A stretch of DNA of 64,000 nt from Beijerinckiaceae bacterium (GCA_009773635.1 WSYC01000006.1:111688-175687), one strand, 5' to 3'; shown: positions 1 through 9,081, counted from the first letter of the stretch. The notes: generated from the letters alone by a model not told the origin. Numbers and translations: made by a program.

Positions 1-50
1 ATACAGAAAAATGAACAAAATCCATCACGGGAATTTGTAAGGGATCACCC

Positions 51-800
51 ATGCTTGAAATTCGCAATCTCCACGTCGAAATCGACGGCAAGAAAATCCT
101 CAACGGTCTCGATCTCACGGTGAAGCCGGGGGAGGTTGCGGCGATCATGGGGCCGAACGGCTCCGGCAAATCGACGCTGTCCTATGTCATCGCCGGCAAG
201 GAAGACTACGAGATCACCGAAGGTGATATCCTCATCAATGGCAATTCCATCCTTGAGATGGAAGCCAACGAGCGCGCGGCGGCGGGCATTTTCCTGGCGT
301 TCCAGTATCCGCTGGAAATTCCGGGTGTCGCGACCATGACCTTCCTGAAGGCGACGATGAACGCACAGGCGAAAGCGCGCGGCGAGGCGGAACTCTCCCC
401 CGGCGATTTCATCAAGGCGGTGCGCGGCGCGGCAGCAAAGCTCGGCATCAACCCGGATATGCTCAAGCGGCCGCTGAATGTCGGCTTCTCGGGCGGCGAG
501 AAGAAGCGCATGGAAATCCTCCAGATGGCGCTGCTCGACCCTTCCTATTGCATCCTTGATGAGACCGATTCCGGCCTTGATATCGATGCCTTGCGCATTG
601 TCGCTGAGGGCGTGAACGCGCTGCGCTCCAAGGGGCGCGGCATGCTGGTCATCACGCACTACCAGCGCCTGCTCGATCATATTGTGCCGGATGTCGTGCA
701 TGTCATGGCGAAGGGCCGCATCGTGAAATCCGGCGGGCCGGAAATCGCGCTGGAGCTGGAGAAGAACGGCTACGCCGAATACACCGATCAGGCGGCTTGA
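51..800 (+). CDS. sufC: SufC, Fe-S assembly ATPase
   Basis: This is the ABC-type ATPase of the SUF pathway. In the known family SufC works in the cytoplasm with SufB and SufD as a scaffold that builds Fe-S clusters under iron or oxidative stress. The 249-residue protein shows a Walker A motif GPNGSGKST at residues 34-42, the SufC signature SGGEKKRME, and a Walker B region with LDETDSGLDIDAL. These are hallmarks of SufC rather than a transporter ATPase, and no membrane partner is encoded nearby. The length is normal. An AAGGGA ribosome site lies upstream of the ATG. sufB is expected just before the window but only 50 non-coding bases are visible. Confidence 0.96.
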   Translation: MLEIRNLHVEIDGKKILNGLDLTVKPGEVAAIMGPNGSGKSTLSYVIAGKEDYEITEGDILINGNSILEMEANERAAAGIFLAFQYPLEIPGVATMTFLKATMNAQAKARGEAELSPGDFIKAVRGAAAKLGINPDMLKRPLNVGFSGGEKKRMEILQMALLDPSYCILDETDSGLDIDALRIVAEGVNALRSKGRGMLVITHYQRLLDHIVPDVVHVMAKGRIVKSGGPEIALELEKNGYAEYTDQAA

Positions 801-802
801 AC

Positions 803-2089
803 ATGAGCGCTGTCACCAGAATGCGGACGCCGGCTGAGGCGGCGTTGATTGAGCGGTTCGCGGCAGAAAAAGCCACGCTGCCTGGCGCAGCGGAAGCCCG
901 TGCAGCCGCATTTGCGCGCTTCGAGACGGCGGGCCTGCCGTCAAAGCGGGTCGAGAGCTATCACTACACGGATGTCCGCGCGCTGATGCGCACGGTGGCG
1001 CCGGATTTTGCTGGCAAGGCCGACGGGATGCGGCAACCGGAGACGGATGAACCCCGGATCAGCTTCTTCAACGGGGTGCTGCATTCGGTTTCGAACCTGC
1101 CGCCAGGGGTGAGCTGTGAGGCGCTGGCTTCAGCGCTGGCCAGTGGCACGGCACGTCTTGGCGTTGCCATGGGGCAGGCGAGCGACGCTGTTGTTGATCT
1201 CAACACCGCTTTTGCGCGCGAGGGCGTGGCGATCCGTGTTGCGGCGGGAATAACGGTTCCGGGCATCCTCCATATCAGCTTGACCGACGCGATGGCTGCG
1301 GCGATGCCGATCAGCAGCCGCCCGCGCGTGATCGTCGAGGTTGGTGCGGGCGCATCGCTCTGTCTGATGGAGAGCATCACCGGCTCTGATGGCATCGCCT
1401 ATCAGGTCAATTCGGTCGTCGAGCTCCTCGTCGGCGATGGCGCGAAGGTCGAGCATATCCGCGTCAACCTGGCCGGTGACAAGGCGCTCGTGCTCTCGAC
1501 GCTGGCGGCGACGCTTGGCGCGGAAAGCGAACTAATGTCGCTGAATTTCACCTCGGGCGGTGAGGTTTCCCGTCATCAGAGCTTCATCACCTATGCCGGC
1601 GAGAATGCCAAGCTGCGCCTCAACGGGGTGACGATGCTCAACGCGCGCCAGCACTGCGACAATACGCTGGTGGTCGACCACGCTGTGCCGCATGGGGAAA
1701 GCCGCGAGCTGTTCCGCGCCGCGATCGACGGCGAGGCGCAAGGCGTCTTCCAGGGCAAGATCATCGTTCGCCCGCACGCGCAGAAAACTGACGGGCAGAT
1801 GGCGTCGAACGCGCTGCTGCTTTCGGATGACGCTGCGATGAGCAACAAGCCGGAGCTGGAAATCTTCGCCGATGACGTGGTCTGCGCGCATGGCGCGACC
1901 TGCGGCGCGCTCGACGAGAACCAGCTCTTCTACCTGATGGCGCGCGGGTTGCCGCGTGCCGAAGCCGAGGCGCTACTGGTCGAGGCGTTTCTTGACGAAG
2001 CGCTCGATGCAGTGAGTCACGAGGGTTTGCGCGAGGCGCTGGCCGCCAAGGTCAGTGTCTGGCTCAGTTCGAGGAAGACCGCGGCGTGA
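803..2089 (+). CDS. sufD: SufD, Fe-S assembly scaffold subunit
   Basis: This 428-residue protein is the SufD partner of SufC in the SufBCD scaffold. The C-terminal half carries the SufB/SufD beta-helix core, with family-typical stretches such as RHQSFITYAGENA, HGESRELFR and FQGKIIVRPHAQKTDGQMASNALL. The C-terminal helix region includes DVVCAHGATCG and YLMARGLPRAEAE. I chose the ATG two bases after the sufC stop; a TTG six bases earlier is in frame but overlaps the sufC stop and is less likely. The last codons overlap the next gene by four bases (GTGA), which implies translational coupling. Confidence 0.95.
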   Translation: MSAVTRMRTPAEAALIERFAAEKATLPGAAEARAAAFARFETAGLPSKRVESYHYTDVRALMRTVAPDFAGKADGMRQPETDEPRISFFNGVLHSVSNLPPGVSCEALASALASGTARLGVAMGQASDAVVDLNTAFAREGVAIRVAAGITVPGILHISLTDAMAAAMPISSRPRVIVEVGAGASLCLMESITGSDGIAYQVNSVVELLVGDGAKVEHIRVNLAGDKALVLSTLAATLGAESELMSLNFTSGGEVSRHQSFITYAGENAKLRLNGVTMLNARQHCDNTLVVDHAVPHGESRELFRAAIDGEAQGVFQGKIIVRPHAQKTDGQMASNALLLSDDAAMSNKPELEIFADDVVCAHGATCGALDENQLFYLMARGLPRAEAEALLVEAFLDEALDAVSHEGLREALAAKVSVWLSSRKTAA

Positions 2090-2775
2090 GCGCGGAGCGC
2101 TACCAGTCACCCGTCTGGGATGACGTGATGCGGGTCTGGTCGGACCCGGTCGGCGTCGCCGAGGCAGGCCTGCGCGACGGGCGTAGTGGCGCGGACTGGT
2201 GGCGCGTGCTTGTGCTTTATGCACTGATGCTCGCCTTCTCCTACACGATGCACACCCGCCTCGGGGCGGATAAATTGTGGGACAGGCTGCTGGGGCCCGG
2301 CGCATCCGAACCGCTGGACCCTTCGGTGGAGATGTTTGTCCAGAGCGGGGCCTTCGTCTGGTTCGCCTGCATCATGCTGTTCCAGTGGCTGGCGCTGCCG
2401 CGTGTGTCCGGCTGGTTCGGCGGGAGCCGCTCCCGACATGATTCAACACTCGCGTATTACCTGATGTTTTGCGTGGCTTTTTTGCCGTCTTTCCTCACGC
2501 CGGTTGTCGATCTCGCGGCCTTGTTCATCCAACGGCTGGTGCCTCCAATGGGCAGCATTCTGATGGCGACTGCGATGGTTGTCATCCTGTCGGCGATGTT
2601 CCATCAATGCACGCGCGTCACAGGCCGTGTGCTTGGTCTTCATACCTATCTGCGCAGTTTTTCGGTCCTGATTGTCTCGACGGGGATCGGCATGCTGGCA
2701 TCGCTGCTGCTCTTCATGATGATCGCTGTCCCGATCTTTGTTTTCATGCCGTCCTTGCTGGATATTACCCAATGA
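2086..2775 (+). CDS. YIP1-like membrane protein within the suf operon
   Basis: A 229-residue integral membrane protein with about five hydrophobic segments, near residues 36-53, 83-105, 121-145, 152-172 and 195-222. The spacing and overall look fit the bacterial YIP1 family. It starts with a GTG that overlaps the sufD stop and ends in an ATGA overlap with sufS, so it is locked into the suf operon on both sides. Its role is unknown. Its position suggests a membrane function linked to Fe-S assembly or iron, which is inference only. I recall similar YIP1 genes between sufD and sufS in other alphaproteobacteria. Confidence 0.8.
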   Translation: MSAERYQSPVWDDVMRVWSDPVGVAEAGLRDGRSGADWWRVLVLYALMLAFSYTMHTRLGADKLWDRLLGPGASEPLDPSVEMFVQSGAFVWFACIMLFQWLALPRVSGWFGGSRSRHDSTLAYYLMFCVAFLPSFLTPVVDLAALFIQRLVPPMGSILMATAMVVILSAMFHQCTRVTGRVLGLHTYLRSFSVLIVSTGIGMLASLLLFMMIAVPIFVFMPSLLDITQ

Positions 2776-3995
2776 CCCTCGATATTGCCAAAATCCGCGC
2801 CGATTTCCCCGCACTCGCGCTCGAGCCCTACGGCAAGCCGCTGGTCTACCTCGACAATGCGGCCTCGGCGCAGAAGCCGCGGCAGGTGCTGGACCGGATG
2901 CGAACAGCCTATGAAACAGAATACGCCAATGTGCATCGCGGGTTGCATTATCTCGCCAACGCCGCGACCGATGCTTTCGAGGCTGCGCGCGAGAAGGTGC
3001 GGGGGCATCTCAACGCCGCCTCCACCGACGAGATCATCTTCACGAAGAACGCGACCGAGAGCCTCAACCTTATCGCCTCGTCGCTTGGCCGGCATCTCTA
3101 CCTCGGCGAAGGCGACGAGATCGTGCTCTCGATCATGGAGCATCATTCCAACATCGTGCCCTGGCACTTCTGGCGCTCGCGCGCCGGTGCCGTCATCAAA
3201 TGGGCACCGGTGGATGCGGAGGGCAACTTCCTTCTTGATGAGTTTGAAAAACTGCTGACGTCGCGCACCAAGGTGGTCGCGATCACGCAGATGTCGAACG
3301 CGCTGGGCACTATCGTGCCCGTTAAAGAGGTCATCCGCCTCGCGCATGCGCGCGGCATCCCGGTAGTGGTCGATGGCTCTCAGGCGGCGGTGCACCTCGA
3401 GATCGACGTGCAGGACCTCGATGCCGATTTCTACATTTTCACTGGCCACAAGCTTTATGGCCCCTCGGGCATCGGCGCGCTCTACGGCAAGCGCGAATGG
3501 CTGGAGCGACTGCCGCCCTTCCTTGGCGGCGGTGAAATGATCCGGGAAGTGACGGAAACATCTGTCACCTTCGCCGATCTGCCGCACCGGTTCGAGGCGG
3601 GCACGCCGCCGCTCGTGCAGGCGATCGGGCTCGGCGCTGCGATCGATTACGTGAACGGCATCGGCAAGGCGGCGATCCGGGCGCATGAAGACGCGCTGCT
3701 GAAATACGCGACAGAACGACTCTCCGCGATCAATTCGATCCGCATTCTCGGCACGGCGCGGGACAAGGGTGCAATCCTCTCGTTCAGCCATGCCAATGCC
3801 CATGCGCATGACATCGCAACCGTGATCGACCGCTCGGGCGTCGCGGTTCGGGCGGGGACGCATTGCACCATGCCGCTGCTCAAACGCTTCGGCGTCAGCG
3901 CTACCTGCCGCGCGAGTTTTGCCCTATATAACACCTTTGAGGAGGTCGACCGGCTCGCCGAAGCGCTGATCCGGGCCGACAGGCTCTTCAGCTGA
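2772..3995 (+). CDS. sufS: SufS cysteine desulfurase
   Basis: A PLP-dependent class V aminotransferase-fold enzyme that takes sulfur from cysteine for Fe-S assembly. The 407-residue protein shows YLDNAASAQKP near the N-terminus, the histidine-rich EHHSNIVPW stretch, the PLP lysine in FTGHKLYGPSG (Lys227), and the catalytic persulfide cysteine in RAGTHCTMPL (Cys365). This arrangement is that of SufS (group II) rather than IscS. The open frame extends far upstream, but the ATG overlapping the previous stop gives the standard family N-terminus. No sufE is visible in the window. Confidence 0.96.
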   Translation: MTLDIAKIRADFPALALEPYGKPLVYLDNAASAQKPRQVLDRMRTAYETEYANVHRGLHYLANAATDAFEAAREKVRGHLNAASTDEIIFTKNATESLNLIASSLGRHLYLGEGDEIVLSIMEHHSNIVPWHFWRSRAGAVIKWAPVDAEGNFLLDEFEKLLTSRTKVVAITQMSNALGTIVPVKEVIRLAHARGIPVVVDGSQAAVHLEIDVQDLDADFYIFTGHKLYGPSGIGALYGKREWLERLPPFLGGGEMIREVTETSVTFADLPHRFEAGTPPLVQAIGLGAAIDYVNGIGKAAIRAHEDALLKYATERLSAINSIRILGTARDKGAILSFSHANAHAHDIATVIDRSGVAVRAGTHCTMPLLKRFGVSATCRASFALYNTFEEVDRLAEALIRADRLFS

Positions 3996-4015
3996 ACAGG
4001 AACGGACGCTCGACC

Positions 4016-4411
4016 ATGACTGCGGAGACTTCACTGATCGACGCCGCCAAGCCGGAGGACAAGGCCGCTGCGACTCCCGCGCCGGGCACCCTTTCCCCCG
4101 AGGAGTTGGACGCGCTCACCGACAGCATCATCACGGCGCTCAAAACGGTCTATGATCCTGAAATTCCGGCCGATATCTATGAACTCGGGCTGATCTACCG
4201 CATCGATATTTCCGATGAGCGCTTCATTACCATCGACCTGACCCTCACCGCGCCGGGCTGCCCGGTAGCCGGCGAAATGCCGGGCTGGGTGGAAACAGCG
4301 GTGCTCGGCGTGCCGGGCGTATCCGGCTGCAAGGTCGTCATGACCTTCGATCCGCCCTGGGACCAGAGCCGGATGTCGGACGAGGCGCGCGTCGCACTCG
4401 ACATGTGGTGA
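4016..4411 (+). CDS. sufT: SUF-associated DUF59 (MIP18/SufT-like) protein
   Basis: A 131-residue protein of the DUF59 / MIP18 family, whose members take part in Fe-S cluster maturation or carriage. The first 35 residues are Ala/Pro/Glu-rich and probably disordered. The domain follows, with KTVYDPEIPADIYELGLIY and then APGCPVAGEMPGW, which holds the conserved cysteine. It starts 20 bases after sufS and belongs to the same operon. The symbol sufT is used for this family in some genomes; the family assignment is firm, the exact role less so. Confidence 0.88.
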   Translation: MTAETSLIDAAKPEDKAAATPAPGTLSPEELDALTDSIITALKTVYDPEIPADIYELGLIYRIDISDERFITIDLTLTAPGCPVAGEMPGWVETAVLGVPGVSGCKVVMTFDPPWDQSRMSDEARVALDMW

Positions 4412-4483
4412 GACGACGCACGGAGCCGCGTCGCCCTCTCGGCGAGTTTGCGGCCGACGACAATTGCCGAAGGAATCATTTCA

Positions 4484-5227
4484 ATGTTCAGACCCTATGC
4501 CATTGCCATTTTTTTCGGGCTTGCGGCGATCACCCAGCCGGTGCTCGCGCAACAACCGATCTGCGACAATATGCTGCCGGAGATCGAGGATAACGCCGTT
4601 GCGCCCGGCAGGATCCTGTCGCGCGAGGCCCGTGTTCATTTCTATGAATCCCGCTCGGATACAAAGAAGATCTGCCCGACGGAAGCGGACGCCTGCAAGC
4701 GCAAGGGCTTTCTGGTTTCGGGCGATGATATCCTGATCGGCCCGGCGTTCGGCCGCTTCTTCTGCGTCGGTTATATCGCCCCGAGCGCCCGCAAGGTGAA
4801 AGGCAAGTTCCCGGAGACCACGGGGTTTGTCCTCGCGAAGGACGTCGAGCGCCTGCCGCCGCTCGAGTCGAAGGCAGCGGATTGGCTCGGTACCTGGAGC
4901 CGTGCCGCCGAAGCTGAAATCACGATCACGCAGGTTGCCGGCGGCAAGCTCCGCTTCAAGGGCGAGGCCTCGCTGGGCGCGCTCGATGAAGAGCGGGCAA
5001 AGCGCGGCGCGGTGCGGACCGGCGAATTCGAGGGCGAGGCCGCCCCGAAATGGGGTGCGGTCGGCATCGGCCCGAAAGGCTTCAGCGCCGAAAAACCCTT
5101 CGGCAAGGAGCAGGACGAGTGCAAGGTGAAGCTTCGCCAGCTCGGCCGCTATCTCGCGGTGGAGGACAACGGCGCCTGCGGCGGCATGGGTGTCACGTTT
5201 TCGGGCATCTATGTCCGGCTGAAATGA
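4484..5227 (+). CDS. Exported protein of unknown function
   Basis: A 247-residue protein with a clear signal peptide (FRPYAIAIFFGLAAITQPVLA, cut before QQP). Four cysteines appear early (PICDN, KKICPTEADACKRKG) and one pair late (DECK, NGACGG), which fits disulfides in the periplasm. There is no motif I recognise. I chose the ATG at 4484 because GAAGGAA lies just upstream and the signal peptide begins there; the frame is open to a TTG at 4448. It follows the DUF59 gene by 72 bases and could be the end of the suf transcript. Confidence 0.75.
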   Translation: MFRPYAIAIFFGLAAITQPVLAQQPICDNMLPEIEDNAVAPGRILSREARVHFYESRSDTKKICPTEADACKRKGFLVSGDDILIGPAFGRFFCVGYIAPSARKVKGKFPETTGFVLAKDVERLPPLESKAADWLGTWSRAAEAEITITQVAGGKLRFKGEASLGALDEERAKRGAVRTGEFEGEAAPKWGAVGIGPKGFSAEKPFGKEQDECKVKLRQLGRYLAVEDNGACGGMGVTFSGIYVRLK

Positions 5228-5824
5228 TCAGCTCCGGCAGCTTGCCTCGGTGCCTTGCGTGCCTGTGCTGCCGCGCAGGGCATCGAAATCGCGTTTCAGC
5301 AGGCCAACGATGACGTCATCATGCCAGATGCCGCCGATCAGTGCGCTCTCGCGCTCCAGCCCCTCTCGGATGAATCCGACCGCTTCGTAGGCACGGATGG
5401 CGCGGGTGTTGAACGCCAGCACGCGCATCGAGAGTTTGTGAATGCCGAGTGTATCGAAGGCGAATTCGGCAATCGCCCGGATGGCTTCCGTGCCCAGCCC
5501 CTTGCCGAGCGCTTCGGGATCGAGAATTCCGATGATGAGCCCGGCGCGCTTGTCGGCTTCGACGACATTGTCGAGCAGGATTTCACCGATCGCGCGGCCG
5601 AGCCACTCGATGACCCATGCCGCTGGATGGCTGGCGATGCTCTCGACCCAGGCTTTTGCCTGCTCCTCGGTCAGCGCGGAGAGCCCGCGCGTATCGGCCC
5701 CGAGCATGCGATAGATTTCGGGGTCGCGTCCCAGCGAATGCCGGTCGGCGATATCGCTCGGGATCGGCCGGCGCAGGGTGAGCCGGGCGGTTGTGAGGAC
5801 GGGGAGAGGCGAAGGCAGAATCAT
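5228..5824 (-). CDS. GNAT-family N-acetyltransferase (RimJ/RimL-like)
   Basis: A 198-residue GNAT acetyltransferase. The N-terminus has the RimJ/RimL-type start TARLTLRRPIPSDI, and the acetyl-CoA loop reads GKGLGTEAIRA, followed by HKLSMRVLAFNTRAIRAYEAVGF, the typical C-terminal half of the fold. The substrate could be a protein N-terminus or a small molecule and cannot be told. The frame is open upstream to 5935, but the ATG at 5824 gives the normal family start. It is convergent with the upstream exported-protein gene (stops abut) and divergent from sufA. Confidence 0.87.
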   Translation of the reverse strand: MILPSPLPVLTTARLTLRRPIPSDIADRHSLGRDPEIYRMLGADTRGLSALTEEQAKAWVESIASHPAAWVIEWLGRAIGEILLDNVVEADKRAGLIIGILDPEALGKGLGTEAIRAIAEFAFDTLGIHKLSMRVLAFNTRAIRAYEAVGFIREGLERESALIGGIWHDDVIVGLLKRDFDALRGSTGTQGTEASCRS

Positions 5825-6038
5825 GCGATACTCTGGAGCTGGAGGTATCACACACCATCGCCCTCTCGATTTTTTAGCAAGAATTCTTAGGTATTGTGCA
5901 CAGAGACATACACCCTTCTGCCATGAACGGATCATCGTCGGATGAAATTGAACGGTTCATGGTGCAAGGAATGCGCTATACGTCTTCGACGGATGCCCCA
6001 TCCGGGCCTTGAACCCGGAATGCAGGAGAATGACCGAT

Positions 6039-6476
6039 ATGACCTCGATCGAGACCGCCTCGTCTTCCAAGCCGACTGTGGCCGCGCCGCGTCCACGGTT
6101 CAAAGTGATGTCGCTCAGCGATGCTGCCGCGACGCGCATTCGCGACGTGATCTCCGCCGCCGAAACGCCCATCGTCGGGGTTCGCGTCGGGGTCAGGAAC
6201 GGCGGCTGTGCCGGCATGTCCTATACGATGGACTACGCGACGGCGCGAAATCCGCACGACGAGGTGATCGAGGAGAAGGGCGTGACCGTCCTCATCGATC
6301 CCAAGGCCGTGCTGTTCCTGCTCGGCACCGAAATGGATGTGAAGACTGATAAATTCGCCTCGACCTTTGTGTTCAACAACCCGAACCAGACGTCCGCCTG
6401 CGGCTGCGGCGAGAGTGTTGCCATTACGCCCGCCGCGCCGGGTCTCCTGTCCATCAAGGATCGAGATGGCGGCTGA
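6039..6476 (+). CDS. sufA: SufA / HesB-IscA A-type Fe-S carrier
   Basis: A 145-residue A-type carrier that passes assembled Fe-S clusters to target proteins. The HesB fold follows a 30-residue Ser/Pro-rich leader. Cluster ligands are visible as the cysteine in RNGGCAGMSY and the pair in SACGCGES, matching the family's C-x(n)-CGC pattern. I chose the ATG at 6039, about 10 bases after AGGAG; an ATG at 6030 is only one base from that site. Proximity to sufCDS suggests SUF function, though the opposing acetyltransferase gene separates it from the main operon. Confidence 0.92.
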   Translation: MTSIETASSSKPTVAAPRPRFKVMSLSDAAATRIRDVISAAETPIVGVRVGVRNGGCAGMSYTMDYATARNPHDEVIEEKGVTVLIDPKAVLFLLGTEMDVKTDKFASTFVFNNPNQTSACGCGESVAITPAAPGLLSIKDRDGG

Positions 6477-6855
6477 TCCCGAATGGCTGATCGACCTGTT
6501 CGAACCCTTCGGCGTCGTCCGTCTCAAGCGGATGTTTTCAGGCTACGGCGTTTATGCCGGGGATTTCTGCATCGCGCTGGCGCTCAACCCCGGCCTCTGC
6601 ATGCGGGTCGATGACGAAACGCGGGCCGCCTTCGAGGCCGCCGGCGCGCTGCCCTTCACCTACGCCAAACAGGGCAAGACCATCACGGTCCAGAAGTGGT
6701 GGCGGTTGCCGGACGAGATGGTCGACGACCCCGACGAGATTGCACGCTGGGCGCAGTTGTCGCTGGAGGTCGCCCGCCGCCTGCCGCCGAAGAAGAAGCG
6801 GCCGCCGAAGAAGCTGTCGCCGAAGAGCAGGGCGGTCATCGCAAAGGGCGCATGA
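6466..6855 (+). CDS. TfoX N-terminal-domain protein
   Basis: A 129-residue protein with the TfoX/Sxy N-terminal domain, recognised by LFEPFGVVRLKRMFSGYGVY and the later GKTITVQKWWRLP. The C-terminus is a Lys/Pro-rich basic tail (PPKKKRPPKK). In gammaproteobacteria Sxy/TfoX controls competence with CRP; in alphaproteobacteria such single-domain proteins have no settled role. The start overlaps the end of sufA by 11 bases in another frame, so the two are probably co-transcribed. Confidence 0.85.
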   Translation: MAADPEWLIDLFEPFGVVRLKRMFSGYGVYAGDFCIALALNPGLCMRVDDETRAAFEAAGALPFTYAKQGKTITVQKWWRLPDEMVDDPDEIARWAQLSLEVARRLPPKKKRPPKKLSPKSRAVIAKGA

Positions 6856-6862
6856 TATCCGA

Positions 6863-6954
6863 TGTCATTCCCGACGCCCGGAGGGCGAGCGGGAATCCAA
6901 GCGGGTGAGGAAGTCTGGATTCCCGCTCCTCACTTCGCTCGGTCGGGAATGACA
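6863..6954. repeat. Palindromic intergenic repeat, copy 1
   Basis: A 92-bp element bounded by perfect 13-bp inverted ends (TGTCATTCCCGAC and its complement) with an inner inverted pair AGCGGGAATCC / GGATTCCCGCT. It fills the gap between the TfoX gene and the convergent helicase gene. A second copy lies at 23634-23731. Such REP-like elements are common in Hyphomicrobiales. The folded RNA could also act as a transcription end or stabilising hairpin. Confidence 0.85.
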
Positions 6955-6960
6955 GGCAGC

Positions 6961-8610
6961 CTACTTCTTGCCGATCGTCGGAGCCCGCATCAGGAAGCCG
7001 GGCAAGGCATCGCCAAACCCCTTCGGCGTTGGCCCATCGTCATCACGCTGGCGGCGCGGCGCGTTGTCTCTGCGCGGCTCGGCGGCATGGGCCGGGCGTT
7101 CGCTGCGGGCAGGCCGGTCTTCACGCGCAGGCCGGTCTTCACGGGCAAGTCTTGACTCGCGCGCAGGCCGTTCGGCCCTCGGCGCGCGGTCTTCCCTCGG
7201 TGCCCGTTCTTCTCTTGGTGCCCGGTCTTCTCTTGGAGCCCGCTCGGGCCTCGGTGCCCGGGGCGGGCGGGGCGCGACGGGTTCGAGATCGGCCTCGCCG
7301 CCGCTGACAGCATCGAGGATCTTCTGCTCCTTGGCGGTGCGCACGTGTTCGCGTTCCTCGCCGCGCCGGGGTGCCGGGCGGCGGGATTTTTCGCGCTCGC
7401 GGCCGGAGTCGCGGCCACGCCGGGCAGGGCGGTCATCCTCGCCTTCCTCGCGCGGAGGCAGGGTGGAGAGATCACCTGATTCCCATTCGATCGCGATGCC
7501 GGCGAGCTTCTCGATCGCCTGGAGGTATTTCTCATCGCCGCGCGCGACGAGCGTGAAGGCGGCACCAAGCCGCCCTGCGCGCCCCGTGCGGCCGATGCGG
7601 TGGACGTAATCCTCCGCGTGATGCGGGATATCGAAGTTGAAGACGTGGCTGACATCGGGGATGTCGAGCCCGCGTGCCGCGACATCCGAGGCCACGAGCA
7701 GGGTCAGCTCGTTCTTGCGGAAGGCGTCAAGCGCGTTCATGCGCGAGCGCTGGTCCATGTCGCCATGCAGCGCACCGACCGAGAAGCCGTATTTCTGCAA
7801 GCTGCGATACAGCGTCGCGACCTCGCTCTTGCGGTTGCAGAAGATGATGCCGTTCTTCAGAACGCCCGGCCCCTCGATGGCCTGCGCCTCGCGGATGAGG
7901 CGGCGGAGCGTCTCGCGCTTCTCGTAATCCTTGCCGTAGGTCGCGACGAGGCGCTGCGTGATCGTGGTGGTCACCGAGGAGGGGCGTGCGACCTCGATCA
8001 CCACCGGATTGGTGAGGAACTGGTCGGTGATGCGCTTGATCTCCGGCGGCATGGTGGCCGTGAAGAAAAGCGTCTGCCGCGTGAACGGGCACAGGCCGGC
8101 GATGCGCTCGATATCGGGGATGAAGCCCATGTCGAGCATGCGGTCGGCTTCGTCGATCACGAGGATCTCGATGCCGGTCAGCAGCAGCTTGCCGCGCTCG
8201 AAATGGTCGAGCAACCGGCCCGGTGTCGCGATCAGCACATCCGCGCCGCGGGTGATTTTCGCGTCCTGATCGGCGAAAGAGACGCCGCCGATCAGCAGGG
8301 CGACGTTGAGCTTCTGGTTCGGGGCGTATTTGACGAAGGCTTCCTCGACCTGCGCGGCGAGTTCGCGCGTCGGCTCAAGGATCAGCGTGCGTGGCATGCG
8401 GGCGCGGGCGCGGCCCTGCTCCAGCAGCGAGAGCATCGGCAGGGTGAAGGCAGCGGTCTTGCCGGTGCCGGTCTGGGCGATGCCGAGAACGTCCTTGCGT
8501 TCAAGGACATGGGGGATTGCCTGCTCCTGAATCGGGGTCGGCTGCGTGTAGCCGGCGGCGGTTACCGCATCGATCACCCGTTGGGAAAGGCCAAGTTTGG
8601 AAAAGGACAT
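6961..8610 (-). CDS. rhlE: DEAD-box RNA helicase, RhlE type
   Basis: A 549-residue ATP-dependent RNA helicase. Motifs appear in order: the Q-motif region around residue 27, AQTGTGKT (45-52), PTRELA, TPGRLLDH, DEAD (153-156), FTAT in place of SAT, RGLDIPDV and HRIGRTGR. This set and the N-terminus SFSKLGLS match RhlE, which acts in ribosome assembly and RNA turnover, often in the cold. The C-terminal ~150 residues are low-complexity, rich in Arg, Pro, Ala and Glu, with a six-residue repeat (APREDR-like), probably an RNA-binding tail. The ATG at 8610 fits family starts; another lies three codons upstream at 8619. Confidence 0.94.
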   Translation of the reverse strand: MSFSKLGLSQRVIDAVTAAGYTQPTPIQEQAIPHVLERKDVLGIAQTGTGKTAAFTLPMLSLLEQGRARARMPRTLILEPTRELAAQVEEAFVKYAPNQKLNVALLIGGVSFADQDAKITRGADVLIATPGRLLDHFERGKLLLTGIEILVIDEADRMLDMGFIPDIERIAGLCPFTRQTLFFTATMPPEIKRITDQFLTNPVVIEVARPSSVTTTITQRLVATYGKDYEKRETLRRLIREAQAIEGPGVLKNGIIFCNRKSEVATLYRSLQKYGFSVGALHGDMDQRSRMNALDAFRKNELTLLVASDVAARGLDIPDVSHVFNFDIPHHAEDYVHRIGRTGRAGRLGAAFTLVARGDEKYLQAIEKLAGIAIEWESGDLSTLPPREEGEDDRPARRGRDSGREREKSRRPAPRRGEEREHVRTAKEQKILDAVSGGEADLEPVAPRPPRAPRPERAPREDRAPREERAPREDRAPRAERPARESRLAREDRPAREDRPARSERPAHAAEPRRDNAPRRQRDDDGPTPKGFGDALPGFLMRAPTIGKK

Positions 8611-8802
8611 GAGCACCATGGATCGTCAATCGCGAGCGGCCAGACAATCAGGGCCGACTCTTCATGCCCTCGAAAGGGCGGACGATGGTGCGGTTAAGCG
8701 GGAATCCGCCTGAAAATGCAAGATTAATCTTCAAAACACCGCGCTATTCCGGCGGACAAAGTAAAGGCCCGCTGCAAACAGTGCATCTTGCGGGTGCTTA
8801 CC

Positions 8803-9081
8803 CTAGTTCTTGCAGGGATCGATGCGGACGCCGGCTGGCTTGCTGATCGAACCGGTGGTGACGCTCTCATCCAGCACCGAACGCGTGACCGTATAGGTGC
8901 GCGTGCCGGCTGGTGGCGTATTCGCCGAAATGCGCTGGGCCTGATCCGGCACCAGGGCTGAAATCAGCGCGACAAGGCTTTGCGCCGCGATGAAGGTGAA
9001 GGCCACCAGCCCGGCCGAAAGCAGAAGATAGCGCCGGACAAGGCCGTGCTCTCCGGTGATGAACGACATCAATTCTCGCAT
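8803..9081 (-). CDS. Small single-pass membrane protein, unknown function
   Basis: A 92-residue protein with one strong transmembrane segment (about residues 19-42, LLLSAGLVAFTFIAAQSLVAL) and a C-terminal, probably periplasmic tail ending in a cysteine near the terminus (DPCKN). It could begin at the second Met (MSFITGEHG). It has no family I recognise. The compact start and hydrophobic segment make it more likely real than not. It lies alone between the helicase gene and the Spy-like gene. Confidence 0.6.
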   Translation of the reverse strand: MRELMSFITGEHGLVRRYLLLSAGLVAFTFIAAQSLVALISALVPDQAQRISANTPPAGTRTYTVTRSVLDESVTTGSISKPAGVRIDPCKN

